A program made the translations under genes and the position numbers. Below the pieces are notes generated by a model, which had not been told where the DNA came from, ran no database searches, and saw only the letters and a list, made by a program, of their open reading frames with translations. This document shows, one piece after another, positions 6,907-15,135 of a stretch of DNA of 21,608 bases (the first letter of the stretch is position 1; every line of letters starts with the position of its first letter). The DNA is from a bacterium (GTDB lineage Bacteria > RBG-13-66-14): assembly GCA_021107695.1 (NCBI GenBank), contig JAIOSI010000036.1:1-21608 (forward strand), in the 5' to 3' direction.

Positions 6907-8450
6907 GTGATCTCTCACCAGAAACGCTGTACCAGCTGCAAATCTTCGAGGCGATGGGACGGGCTTTGGCTGGTTCCCTGAAGCTCGATGAGCTGCTGGA
7001 TCGAATTGTGAAGCTGGTGGCGGAACACCTCGGCTACAAGCACACCGCGATTCTTCTCTATCACAAAGCAGAAGGACAGATTGAGGTCGCGGCGTGTAAC
7101 AGCAAGCTCTACAACAAGGCCCTGAGAACCTGTTACCCGGACAATCGGGGGATCATCGGTGAGGTCGTGCGCACGGCCCGGACAATCATCGTCTCCGATA
7201 CAGGACAGGACCCACGCTACTTCTCTGGCTCCCGGTTTGATAATATCGGACGCAGCGAGATCGCCGTACCGATAATCGTCGAGGGGCAGGTCGTCGGGAT
7301 TCTGGACTGCGAGTCCGAAAGCCTGAGCTCTTTCGATCACATCGACGAACGCCTTCTAAGCAGCCTGACCCCGGGGATCGGGATGGCGATTCGCAATACC
7401 CGGAACTTCACCCGACTCTCCCAGCGAGCCAGCGAGCTTGAGTCTATCCTTGAGGTAAGCGAGCTACTGACCTCCACAACGACTCTGGATACTGTGTTTC
7501 AGCGGGTTCTCTTCCACGCCTGTCGGCTAACCAGGTCTGGCTCCGGCTCGATCTCCCTTTACGATAAGAAAACAAACCAGATGCAGCTTAAAGCTGTTCG
7601 AGGATTTCACGACCAGGGAGAATTAAATGCCACCTGGCCCCTGCGGGATGGTGGAATCGCCTGGCGGGTGCGGGCTGGTCGTCAGCCCCTGGTGGTAAAC
7701 GACATTCACCAGGATGTTCCTGGAACAGGGCACGCCGTAGAAAAGGCACGCATCCGGGCTTTTATCGCGGTTCCGCTCTACTCGGCTTCCCGCTTTAACG
7801 GGGTGCTATTCGTTGATGAGCAGAAGCCGCGCCAGTACACCAATGACGACGTTCGAGTACTCTCCATTCTCTCCAACTCTGCCTCGATCGCGATAGATAA
7901 CGCGAGTCGAGGTGAGCAGCTTTCGGAGATGGCGTACACCGACTCGCTAACTGGGCTTGCCAACCGCCGTTCCTTTATGGAAATGCTGGAGCGGGAGGCA
8001 AATCGCGCCCGGCGTTACAGCCGTCCCTTCTCCGTGGTAATGCTGGACATCGACCACTTCAAGGTGTACAACGACACCTTTGGACATCCGGCGGGAGACC
8101 TCGCGCTGCGGGTTACCGCGAGGGTTATTCGGGAGACGATTCGCGATACCGACTATCCGGCACGCTACGGCGGCGAAGAGTTCATCCTGCTGCTGCCAGA
8201 GGTCGATGCCGATGAGGCTCTGCACCTGGCGGAGCGGATTCGAGTTGCCCTGGAGGCGCAGCCCTGGGGTGAAGGAAAAGAGCTGAAGCGGCAACTGACG
8301 ATTTCCGGCGGTATTACGACGCTGCCCACAGACACCAACGACAGCGAGGATTTAATCCACCTGGCTGATGAAGCTCTCTATCACAGCAAACGACAGGGAC
8401 GAAATCGAATCAGCGAATACCGGGAACTGGTCGGTAAATGGAAGCTATAA
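6903..8450 (+). CDS. GAF-GAF-GGDEF diguanylate cyclase
   Basis: A 515-residue cytoplasmic protein without membrane segments. Two GAF domains (about 22-165 and 180-335) precede a GGDEF domain (about 345-510) that begins TDSLTGLANRR and contains DIDHFKVYNDTFGHPAGD. The active site is GGEEF at about 422-426, so it should make cyclic di-GMP. An intact inhibitory site RDTD sits five residues upstream, so product feedback inhibition is expected. GAF domains often bind small ligands or nucleotides, but the ligand here is unknown. The start overlaps the truA stop (ATGA) and its end overlaps the NamZ lipoprotein gene by 13 bases. Confidence 0.95.
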   Translation: MSDLSPETLYQLQIFEAMGRALAGSLKLDELLDRIVKLVAEHLGYKHTAILLYHKAEGQIEVAACNSKLYNKALRTCYPDNRGIIGEVVRTARTIIVSDTGQDPRYFSGSRFDNIGRSEIAVPIIVEGQVVGILDCESESLSSFDHIDERLLSSLTPGIGMAIRNTRNFTRLSQRASELESILEVSELLTSTTTLDTVFQRVLFHACRLTRSGSGSISLYDKKTNQMQLKAVRGFHDQGELNATWPLRDGGIAWRVRAGRQPLVVNDIHQDVPGTGHAVEKARIRAFIAVPLYSASRFNGVLFVDEQKPRQYTNDDVRVLSILSNSASIAIDNASRGEQLSEMAYTDSLTGLANRRSFMEMLEREANRARRYSRPFSVVMLDIDHFKVYNDTFGHPAGDLALRVTARVIRETIRDTDYPARYGGEEFILLLPEVDADEALHLAERIRVALEAQPWGEGKELKRQLTISGGITTLPTDTNDSEDLIHLADEALYHSKRQGRNRISEYRELVGKWKL

Positions 8451-9796
8451 CCAATTTGCGGTTCGTGGTCATTCTCTCTTCCCTCCTGTTTCTGACCTGT
8501 GGTAGCGAGGAGGCTGCTACGCCGATTATGCCTCCGCCAGCGGAGATGCCGTCAGGGGAGACCATCACGGAGCCAGAGCCAGCGGAAGAGTTTCTGTTGG
8601 GGATTGAGAGATTGGAACAGGATAGCTTCGCGGAATTCTCCGGACAACGGATTGCTCTGGTAACCCACGCCGCCGCCACCGACCGCCACGGAACCCCGGT
8701 CTGGCAACTGCTAGCGGAAACGACTGCGGTAGAGCTGGAGTTTCTTTACGCCCCGGAACACGGTCTCTCTGCCAGTCTTCACGGCGAGCTGGGGGACGCG
8801 GAAGCCTCTGAAGAACTGGTGGTGAAGAGCCTCTACGGAAGCAGTCGCGCCCCCGACCCGGCGGAAATCAGAGACTTCGACGCGCTGATCTACGATCTGG
8901 TTGATGTCGGCGCGCGGTTTTATACCTACACCACCACGCTCTACCTCTGTATCGAAAGCTGTCGCGAGGCGGGGATTCCGCTGATTGTCCTCGACCGTCC
9001 CAATCCATTGGGGGATGCCGTTGCCGGAGCGTTGCCCGAAGGCTTGCAGAACAGCTTCGTCGGCAAGCTGCCGATTCCGGTGCGTTACGGCTTGACCGCG
9101 GGCGAACTGGCTCTGTGGATCGCTGGCGAGCTGCTCCCCGGTGCCGAGGTACGAGTCGTCTCGATGACGGGCTACGAGCCGCGACTTTACCTTGATGAGC
9201 AAGTGGCAGCGAACACAGACCTTCCCTACGAGCATTCCATCCGCATACAGGATGAACCAAGTCGGAATGCCCGCAGGCAGCGGTTGCCCTGGAATCCGCC
9301 CTCTCCAAACCTGCCCCGTTTGGAAGGGGCGATTCTCTATGCAGGAACAGGACTCTTCGAGCCGGTCAAGCTCTCCGTGGGGCGAGGCACGGAGCGTCCC
9401 TTTGAGCTGGTCGGCGCGCCCTGGCTGGATGCCGACGGACTGGCAGACTATTGGACAGCGAACTGTCCCGGAGCGGAGTTTGGGGTTACGGAGTTCACGC
9501 CGAGGCAGCCCAGCGATGGACGCTACGATCGGCAGCTCTGCCGGGGTGTGGCGATTTCCATCACCGACCGAACTCTGCTCGATCCTCTCCGCCTGGCGGT
9601 TTACGGCTACGACTTCCTCGCTCGACATCACGAAGACAGACTGGCTCTGGAGACCCGCTTCCTGAATCGGATGGTGGGCGATGGGTCTCTCTCGCGCCTT
9701 GTTCGGGGAGAGATAACGCCGGAAGAGGTACTGGCTCTCTGGGCAGCCGGAGTCGAGAGCTTCGTGGAACAAACTGCTCCCTATCGACTGTACTAA
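8438..9796 (+). CDS. DUF1343 / NamZ-like exo-beta-N-acetylmuramidase lipoprotein
   Basis: A 452-residue protein with a lipoprotein signal ending LTCG (Cys21). It has the DUF1343 motifs in order: GQRIALVTHAAATD, YAPEHGLSASLHGE, SLYGSSRAPDP, YDLVDVGARFYTYTTT, VLDRPNPLGD, PVRYGLTAGELALWI, PSPNLPRLEGAILYAGTGLFE and SVGRGTERPFELVGAPW. Characterised family members (NamZ) release MurNAc from the non-reducing end of peptidoglycan fragments during cell-wall recycling, so this is probably an envelope-anchored wall-recycling enzyme. The ATG lies inside the last codons of the GGDEF gene, an overlap that suggests coupling. A 353-residue minus-strand open frame over the same DNA is a shadow. Confidence 0.9.
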   Translation: MEAITNLRFVVILSSLLFLTCGSEEAATPIMPPPAEMPSGETITEPEPAEEFLLGIERLEQDSFAEFSGQRIALVTHAAATDRHGTPVWQLLAETTAVELEFLYAPEHGLSASLHGELGDAEASEELVVKSLYGSSRAPDPAEIRDFDALIYDLVDVGARFYTYTTTLYLCIESCREAGIPLIVLDRPNPLGDAVAGALPEGLQNSFVGKLPIPVRYGLTAGELALWIAGELLPGAEVRVVSMTGYEPRLYLDEQVAANTDLPYEHSIRIQDEPSRNARRQRLPWNPPSPNLPRLEGAILYAGTGLFEPVKLSVGRGTERPFELVGAPWLDADGLADYWTANCPGAEFGVTEFTPRQPSDGRYDRQLCRGVAISITDRTLLDPLRLAVYGYDFLARHHEDRLALETRFLNRMVGDGSLSRLVRGEITPEEVLALWAAGVESFVEQTAPYRLY

Positions 9797-9822
9797 ACTC
9801 GCCTGGATCCCATAACAACATT

Positions 9823-11022
9823 ATGCCCAACGCCCTCCAGTTCCGTCTAAAGACCACCGCTGGTGCCGCCCGGCGCGGTGAGTACACCGTCAACGGACGC
9901 GTCGTCCAGACCCCCGCCTTCATGCCCGTGGCTACTCAGGCGACGGTGAAGGCTCTGGGAACCGCCGACCTGATTGCCCTCGGCGTGCAGCAGATCGTCT
10001 GCAACACCTATCACCTCTGGCAGCGTCCCGGCGAGGAGCTAATCAATCGCGCTGGCGGACTCCACCGCTTCATGGGTCTGCCCGATGAAGCTTCGGCGAT
10101 CCTCACCGACTCCGGCGGTTTTCAGGTCTTCAGCCTCTCCGGTAGAAAGGGCGTGGGAGTTGACATCCCCGCAGAAGCAGATAAGAAAAAACCGCTTTTG
10201 CGTCGCCTTGACGAAGAAGGCGCGGTCTTCGCCAGTCCGATTGACGGGAAGCTCTATCAGCTCACGCCGGAAGTCTCGATGCAGGTGCAGCACGACCTGG
10301 GTACGGACATCGTCATGGCTCTCGACGAGTGTACGCCGTACCCTGCAACGGTGGAGGAGACCCGCCGAAGCATGGAACTGACCCACCGCTGGGAGCGACG
10401 TTCGATAGACGAGCATCGCCGACTTAACGAGGAACGAGGTACGTCGCGGGCATTTTTCGCCATTGTGCAGGGTGGAATGTACCCGGAACTGCGGGCGGAG
10501 TCCGTACAGGCACTCGGCGAGCTAAACGCCGACGGTTACGCCCTCGGCGGTCTTTCCGTAGGCGAGCCGAAGTCACTCTATAATGAGGTGCTGGAAACCA
10601 CCGCCTCACTGCTGCCAGCGGACAAGCCCCGCTACGTGATGGGGGTCGGTACGCCGGTTGACCTCGTTCACGCCGTCGGTGAGGGGATCGACCTCTTCGA
10701 CTGCGTCCTGCCTACGCGTAACGCCCGCAACGGTCAGCTCTTCACCTGGTCAGGGCGGCTCAACCTGCGCAATGCTCACCTGAAGGACGACTTCTCACCG
10801 CCGGATCACGACTGCGACTGTCCAGTCTGCCGCACCTACACCCGTGCCTATCTGTCTCATCTGACGCGAGCCGGAGAGTTTCTGGGGCTACGGCTGGCGA
10901 GCTATCACAACGTCTATTTCTATCTGGAACTGATGCGCCGAATTCGCCGGGCTATCGAAGAAGACACGCTACCTGCGCTTCAACAGCGGATTTATACCGC
11001 CTATGAATCCATGCCCAAATAG
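9823..11022 (+). CDS. tgt: Queuine tRNA-ribosyltransferase (Tgt)
   Basis: Bacterial Tgt exchanges guanine 34 for preQ1 in tRNAs with GUN anticodons, a step of queuosine synthesis. The 399-residue protein has general base Asp96 in LTDSGGFQVFS, nucleophile Asp293 in LFDCVLPTRNARNG, and zinc ligands Cys331, Cys333, Cys336 (CDCPVC) and His362 (SYHN). ATG 9823 begins the usual LQFRLKTTAGAARRGEYTVNG; the open frame continues upstream to 9451, but that part overlaps the NamZ gene and is not Tgt-like. Compared with the E. coli and Zymomonas enzymes, the spacing between the two Asp residues is roughly 20 residues longer, because of a charged stretch (VDIPAEADKKKPLLRRLDEE, about 112-132). No other queuosine gene is in the window. 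Confidence 0.96.
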   Translation: MPNALQFRLKTTAGAARRGEYTVNGRVVQTPAFMPVATQATVKALGTADLIALGVQQIVCNTYHLWQRPGEELINRAGGLHRFMGLPDEASAILTDSGGFQVFSLSGRKGVGVDIPAEADKKKPLLRRLDEEGAVFASPIDGKLYQLTPEVSMQVQHDLGTDIVMALDECTPYPATVEETRRSMELTHRWERRSIDEHRRLNEERGTSRAFFAIVQGGMYPELRAESVQALGELNADGYALGGLSVGEPKSLYNEVLETTASLLPADKPRYVMGVGTPVDLVHAVGEGIDLFDCVLPTRNARNGQLFTWSGRLNLRNAHLKDDFSPPDHDCDCPVCRTYTRAYLSHLTRAGEFLGLRLASYHNVYFYLELMRRIRRAIEEDTLPALQQRIYTAYESMPK

Positions 11023-11036
11023 CCGTGGGGTGCGAG

Positions 11037-12461
11037 ATGTTTAAGAAGCTGCTCGTTGCTGTTCTATTACTGATGACTACCGTCGGGGCAGAATCGTTGT
11101 TCCCTGAAGCAGGGGATGCAGAAGCTGAACCCAGCTACGTAATTCTGCTGATTGCCGATGGCTGGGGCTACAAACACCTCGAAGCGGCGGAGGGCTACAG
11201 CGGTCAGGCGGCGGATTATCAAAGCTGGCAGCACCTCGCGATGGCAACCTGGGATCTCGATACCCAGCTTTACCACGATGGGGTTGGCTACGATCCGGAG
11301 CGATTCTGGAGCGAGTTCGACTACGCTACCGCTGCCTATACCGACTCCGCCTCCTCCGCCACGGCATTCTACACCGGAATGAAAACCGATTCCGGCAACA
11401 TCTCCGTTGGTCCCGGAGACGTAACCCGTCTGAAAACCATCGGTGAGTATGCCGCCGAAGCAGGTCTGGCATCCGGCGTTGTTACCAGCGTTTACCTCTC
11501 CCACGCCACACCCGCCGCCTGGTACGCCCACAATGACGCGCGCCAGAACGGCTATGCTATCTTTGACGAAGGGGTCTGGGGCGAAGCGGGAGTCGGAAGT
11601 CACGGCTCAACAGTAGCTCTTCCCATCGTGATGATCGGAGCCGGACATCCAGTCTGGAACGATGACTACATCAACTCCGACCAGCTACTCCGCCTGCGGG
11701 GAGACTGCTTTGTTAACCCAAGGTGGAGCTTGGTAGAGAGAATCGAAGGCGATGGCTCCGCCGGCGAACGACTCATCGCTGCTGCTGCTGATTCCGATAC
11801 CGAGCGACTCTTCGGACTCTTCGGCGGAGAATACGGCTGCTTCGACTGGCAGCTTGCTGATGGCTCTGAGAACAATCCCGCGAATCCGACTCTGGCAGAA
11901 TGTGCCACTGCGGCAATCACGGTTTTGGAGCGCGACCCCGACGGTTTCGCTTTGATGATTGAGGGCGGAGCCACCGACTGGGCTTCTCACTCCAACTATC
12001 TGGATGGAATGCTTGGTGAGCTATTCGCCTTCAATGATGCTGTGGAGACTGTTTGCGACTGGGTGGAGAACCCCGCCAACGGCAGCTCCTGGGAGAATAC
12101 CCTGGTGCTGGTTACCGGAGACCACGAGTGCGGCTATCTGACCGCCGGCGTGGGCGTATTGCCCGATAAGCCGCTGGGTGAGGTCTCGCCGCGAACGCTG
12201 GCTCTGGAGACAGAGTACGACGAAGAAGGACACCGTGCCGCCTGGGAAGACGGTAACGGCAACGGATCCATCGACTCAGATGAAGAGGTCTATTGGGCAT
12301 GGAACTCCGGCAGTCACAGCAATTCGCTGATTCCTCTCTACGCCCGTGGTCACGGAGCCGAGCTGCTGACAGGCTACGCTATCGGTGAGGACCCGGTGCG
12401 CGGCGGCTATCTGGACAACACCGCTCTTTTCAATGTGATGCTAACCGCGTTTAGTTGGTAG
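11037..12461 (+). CDS. Secreted alkaline phosphatase with an EF-hand-like calcium loop
   Basis: A 474-residue protein with signal peptide MFKKLLVAVLLLMTTVGAES. Catalytic features of the PhoA family are present: metal ligand Asp41 (LLIADGWG), nucleophile Ser104 (YTDSASSATA), Thr158, Arg169, Glu309, Asp314, His318 (IEGGATDWASHSN), Asp362-His363 (TGDHECG) and His427. At positions equivalent to E. coli 153 and 328 it has His156 and Trp315, the combination known from the cold-adapted TAB5 and Vibrio enzymes. Residues 405-416 read DGNGNGSIDSDE, a complete EF-hand or dockerin-type calcium loop inserted before the last metal-binding His. It probably scavenges phosphate outside the cytoplasm. ATG 11037 gives a better signal peptide and spacing to GTGGGG than GTG 11025. 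It follows tgt with a 14-base gap. Confidence 0.93.
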   Translation: MFKKLLVAVLLLMTTVGAESLFPEAGDAEAEPSYVILLIADGWGYKHLEAAEGYSGQAADYQSWQHLAMATWDLDTQLYHDGVGYDPERFWSEFDYATAAYTDSASSATAFYTGMKTDSGNISVGPGDVTRLKTIGEYAAEAGLASGVVTSVYLSHATPAAWYAHNDARQNGYAIFDEGVWGEAGVGSHGSTVALPIVMIGAGHPVWNDDYINSDQLLRLRGDCFVNPRWSLVERIEGDGSAGERLIAAAADSDTERLFGLFGGEYGCFDWQLADGSENNPANPTLAECATAAITVLERDPDGFALMIEGGATDWASHSNYLDGMLGELFAFNDAVETVCDWVENPANGSSWENTLVLVTGDHECGYLTAGVGVLPDKPLGEVSPRTLALETEYDEEGHRAAWEDGNGNGSIDSDEEVYWAWNSGSHSNSLIPLYARGHGAELLTGYAIGEDPVRGGYLDNTALFNVMLTAFSW

Positions 12462-12497
12462 CGAAAACAATCTTGTAGCCCTGACCCTGAGCTGGAA

Positions 12498-13310
12498 ATG
12501 AGAGAGATGAACGAGGATTTTGAACGAGCCTTGAAACATTTTCCCGCCGAGCCGGGGAATCAGATCGTCCGGGCGAGCCTCCTCGCCCAGCGTGGTGAGC
12601 TGCGCTTTGGCGAGGGCTGGTTGGTTTACCTCGTCGGGGACGAGCTGATGCTGGCTGGCGATCCCACCTGTGAGCAGTCTACCGTTGAGTCGGTGGAGGT
12701 CTGCTACGGTCTCTCCTGTGGCTGTGAGGCGTACAGCGATATCGGCTCCGCCAGTGGTCTCTGCGCCGGGCTGGCGGCCCTGCCTGCCCCGGACTGGAGC
12801 GGATTCTGCAAAGCCGACCCGGACTGGGAATCGAGTCTGGGAAGCTCCTTCGACAGCGTCATTCGCCAGGAACGGATCGGCTTTGTCGGTGGAGAAACTC
12901 TCCCATCGAACGGCGAAACCCGCGCTATCACAGCAGACGATGCTTTGGCTGTTAAGGCCATTGGTGAAAGGTGGCTCTGGAAGCGATACTCTTCGGCACG
13001 GGAGTTCTGTAAACAGGCAACCGCTACCGTTGCTTTGCTCGATGGCAAAGTGCGTTCTGTGGCAACGGTCTTTGCCGCCGATGAACGCTACGCCGACATT
13101 GCCGTGGCGACTCACCCTGACTACCGCGCCAGAGGATTGGCTCGGAGCGCCGTCCTGGCTCTTTGCCAGATTTTACGGGAGTGCGGGCTGATTCCGTTCT
13201 GGGAAACCGCCGCCGGTAACACCGCGAGTCGTTTAATTCCCGAAGCTCTGGGCTGGAAGCAAATCGCCCTCAGACCGCTCTATTACCTTAATCGCACACC
13301 ACGAGGATAG
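12498..13310 (+). CDS. GNAT-family N-acetyltransferase with cysteine-rich middle region
   Basis: A 270-residue protein whose C-terminal half is a GCN5-related acetyltransferase domain: ATVALLDGKVRSVATVFAADERYADIAVATHPDYRARGLARSAV carries the beta4 strand and the acetyl-CoA pyrophosphate loop (RARGLA, about 208-213), followed by FWETAAGNTASRLIPEALGWKQI. The N-terminal half is probably a substrate-recognition domain and has an unusual cysteine cluster (VCYGLSCGCEAY, plus LCAG and FCKA). The substrate is unknown. The start is ATG 12498 or ATG 12507; neither has a strong ribosome site. A second diverged copy of the last 24 codons lies at 13399-13473, so the present end may be a replacement. Confidence 0.82.
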   Translation: MREMNEDFERALKHFPAEPGNQIVRASLLAQRGELRFGEGWLVYLVGDELMLAGDPTCEQSTVESVEVCYGLSCGCEAYSDIGSASGLCAGLAALPAPDWSGFCKADPDWESSLGSSFDSVIRQERIGFVGGETLPSNGETRAITADDALAVKAIGERWLWKRYSSAREFCKQATATVALLDGKVRSVATVFAADERYADIAVATHPDYRARGLARSAVLALCQILRECGLIPFWETAAGNTASRLIPEALGWKQIALRPLYYLNRTPRG

Positions 13311-13341
13311 AGATGGGAGAATCGCCCCCTGCAACCGGAAT

Positions 13342-13398
13342 CCTCAGGGCTTTCTGGTGCGAAGCACCAGCTCCCAGGTGCAGCGTTTGACGCTGCCC
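13342..13398 (-). repeat. Hairpin repeat copy F
   Basis: On the minus strand: GCAGCGT-CAA-ACGCTGC (13380-13396), linker ACCTGGGAG, then CTGGTGC-TTC-GCACCAG (13354-13370), then AAAGCCCTGAGG. Architecture is that of copy A, but both stems have different sequences with pairing fully kept. It lies between the GNAT stop codon and the displaced GNAT tail, and its boundary (13398/13399) is exactly where homology to the GNAT gene starts. Confidence 0.75.
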
Positions 13399-13473
13399 AG
13401 CCGGATGATCCCCGAAGCTCTGGGCTGGAAGCAGATCGCCCTCAAGCCGATCTATTACGCCAACAGTCGGTAA
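13399..13473 (+). pseudogene. Displaced second copy of the GNAT gene 3' end
   Basis: The frame 13399-13473 encodes SRMIPEALGWKQIALKPIYY followed by ANSR and stop. The true gene end encodes SRLIPEALGWKQIALRPLYY followed by LNRTPRG. Twenty-three consecutive bases are identical (13239-13261 and 13411-13433). The other differences are largely silent or conservative (ATT/ATC, CAA/CAG, Arg/Lys, Leu/Ile). This indicates that the two tails diverged while both were coding, as alleles of different strains or as paralogues, before one was displaced. There is no upstream coding region for the second copy. The final codons AGT CGG TAA run into a sequence (GTCGGTAACnnnnACTCCGC-like) that recurs at 19960-19980. 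Confidence 0.8.
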
Positions 13474-13687
13474 CGATAACTTCCGCGTATATGCTCCACT
13501 GGTCGATACCTGTACTTCGGTGAGAATAAATGTAGGGCGGGGATTTTAATCCCCGCCGCAAAATGAGCGAAGGCTTTGCCGCGGTGAGCTTTTGAGAAAG
13601 TTACGATCTCTCTAATTGCCCCTCCCCGCACAGGTGGAGCAAGCGTGAGCAGCTTTAAGCTGCTTGCCAACGGGAGCTGCCAGCTTT
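13474..13687 (+). repeat. Repeat-rich leader of the TSUP gene
   Basis: After the GNAT tail come module J (13485-13508), a 22-base palindrome GGCGGGGATT-TT-AATCCCCGCC (13536-13557) preceded by TGTAG, and a hairpin AGCAGCTT-T-AAGCTGCT (13648-13664) like the first stem of copy A. The last one almost reaches the TSUP ribosome site. No gene is seen here. Confidence 0.65.
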
Positions 13688-14452
13688 ATGGAAGACCTCT
13701 TCACCACTGAGTTTCTCCTCTACCTGGGCGTAGGCTTTCTCGCCCAGTTTGTTGATGGCGTTACCGGAATGGCGCACAGCGTGATTGCCAACAGCTTCCT
13801 GCTCTCCCTGGGGATTCCTCCGGCGCAGTCCTCCGCCTCGGTCCACGCGACGCGAACGCTGACCAGCCTGGCATCGGCCCTGTCGCACTTCAGGCTGGGG
13901 AATATCGAGAAGGGTCTGATTAAGCGGCTCCTCATCACCGGGATGCTCGGTGGAGTGGTGGGTGTTCTGCTTATTGGTCAGCTTCCCGGTCATTATCTAA
14001 CCCCCTTCGTTGCCCTCTACCTGCTCTTCGTTGGTGGGCGGTTGCTCTGGAAGACCCTGAAGAAGCGAGAGGAAATCGATTCACCGGAAGCCAGCAAGGG
14101 ACTGGCACTGCATAGCGGAATCGGCGGCTTTCTGGATTCCCTCGGCGGCGGCGGGTGGGGACCAATTGTTACGGGGAAGCTCCTCAGCGATGGTTACGAG
14201 CCAGCCCAGACCGTTGGCACGGTGAACCTGGTCAAGTTCTTCATCACGGCGGTACAGACCGTCGCTTTTATCGTTACCATCGGGATTGGTGACTACTGGC
14301 GAATTATCCTTGGATTGATCATCGGCGGCATCCTGGCGGCTCCACCTTCCGCTATGCTGTGCAAAAAACTCCCATCAAAGTGGCTGTTGGTGGGAGTGGG
14401 GATATTGATTATGGCTCTAAGCCTGCGAACGCTGCTGGGGCTGCTGCTGTAG
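13688..14452 (+). CDS. TSUP-family (TauE/SafE) membrane permease
   Basis: A 254-residue polytopic membrane protein with about seven or eight hydrophobic helices. The N-terminal LYLGVGFLAQFVDGVTGMAHSV and the central HSGIGGFLDSLGGGGWGPIVTGKLL are the two repeat motifs of the TSUP superfamily, whose members export or import sulfite, sulfonates or other organic anions. The substrate cannot be deduced. ATG 13688 is chosen; TTG 13664, eight codons upstream, lies within a repeat hairpin. GGGAG is 12 bases upstream of the ATG, rather far. It has no obvious partner genes. Confidence 0.9.
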   Translation: MEDLFTTEFLLYLGVGFLAQFVDGVTGMAHSVIANSFLLSLGIPPAQSSASVHATRTLTSLASALSHFRLGNIEKGLIKRLLITGMLGGVVGVLLIGQLPGHYLTPFVALYLLFVGGRLLWKTLKKREEIDSPEASKGLALHSGIGGFLDSLGGGGWGPIVTGKLLSDGYEPAQTVGTVNLVKFFITAVQTVAFIVTIGIGDYWRIILGLIIGGILAAPPSAMLCKKLPSKWLLVGVGILIMALSLRTLLGLLL

Positions 14453-14464
14453 CTCTTTTACCCT

Positions 14465-14493
14465 TTGACATTGGCTCTCTTCAGTGCTAGATT
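14465..14493 (+). promoter_or_regulatory. Strong sigma70-type promoter of the small lipoprotein gene
   Basis: A perfect -35 TTGACA (14465-14470), a 17-base spacer, and TAGATT (14488-14493) preceded by TGC, an extended -10. The start near 14500 would give a leader of about 90 bases with no evident riboswitch fold. Confidence 0.8.
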
Positions 14494-14589
14494 AGTCGAG
14501 TTAAGCATAGGCGATAGCTGTGCCGGGTGCGCCTTTCCAATGGGCTTCAATTGGTGTGATTTGAAAATGTTTAAAAATGGAGGTAAGCG

Positions 14590-15135
14590 ATGGGACGGGT
14601 ATTACTGCTGGGGCTGATTGCTGTTTCGTTGTTCGTAGCTATTGGGTGTATCGATCCTCAGATACCGCCAACTACTCCACCAGTTGAGTGGCAGAATCCA
14701 ACCAATCCCAAAATCGTGCTGGAGAACCTGGAGTGGTGCTACAACAACGCCATGTACTACGATAGATACGAAACGCTGATCCACGACAGCTTCACCTTCT
14801 ACTTCTCAGAGCGTGATCAGGGTCAGGGGTTGCCAGCGACCTACAACAAGGTTGAAGACCTGCAATCTACCCAAAGCCTCTTTGAGAATGACGCGATCGG
14901 GGCGCAGAATATCGATCTGACGCTCGCCATACCAGAGAACTATCTTCCACCGGCGGATGACGAAACAACCGAACGAATGAGCCACATCCCCTACGATCTT
15001 TACGTTACCATTCCTGCCGAAAGCATGACTTACCACGCTCAGCACACCGCCAGCTTCGAGCTAACTCGACAGGATGACGCTGGCAGCGATCAGGCACGCT
15101 GGTACATCGGCAAGTGGTGGGACGAGGTTCAGTAG
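14590..15135 (+). CDS. Small lipoprotein of unknown function
   Basis: A 181-residue protein with lipobox AIGC (Cys20) after MGRVLLLGLIAVSLFVAIGC. The mature part opens with a proline-rich linker and then NPKIVLENLEWCYNNAMYYDRYETLIHDSFTFYFSERD, and ends in a YIGKWWDE motif. This resembles an NTF2-like cone fold, as found in small lipoproteins of several uncultured bacterial lineages, but the identification is tentative and no function is known. The start is strong (GGAGG six bases upstream of ATG), under its own promoter. The TAG stop is immediately followed by hairpin repeat copy B, without a spacer. The protein does not look truncated, because the closing W-x-I-x-x-W motif is intact. Confidence 0.85.
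   Translation: MGRVLLLGLIAVSLFVAIGCIDPQIPPTTPPVEWQNPTNPKIVLENLEWCYNNAMYYDRYETLIHDSFTFYFSERDQGQGLPATYNKVEDLQSTQSLFENDAIGAQNIDLTLAIPENYLPPADDETTERMSHIPYDLYVTIPAESMTYHAQHTASFELTRQDDAGSDQARWYIGKWWDEVQ

Noticed and set aside
8711..9772. 353-codon minus-strand open frame
   Set aside because: Antisense shadow of the NamZ/DUF1343 gene, without family motifs or ribosome site.
9451..9822. In-frame upstream extension of tgt
   Set aside because: The extra 124 codons overlap the NamZ gene in another frame and do not resemble Tgt. ATG 9823 starts the family alignment.
11025..11036. GTG 11025 as start of the alkaline phosphatase
   Set aside because: It would add MGCE before the basic signal-peptide start and leaves no ribosome site; GTGGGG is better placed for ATG 11037.
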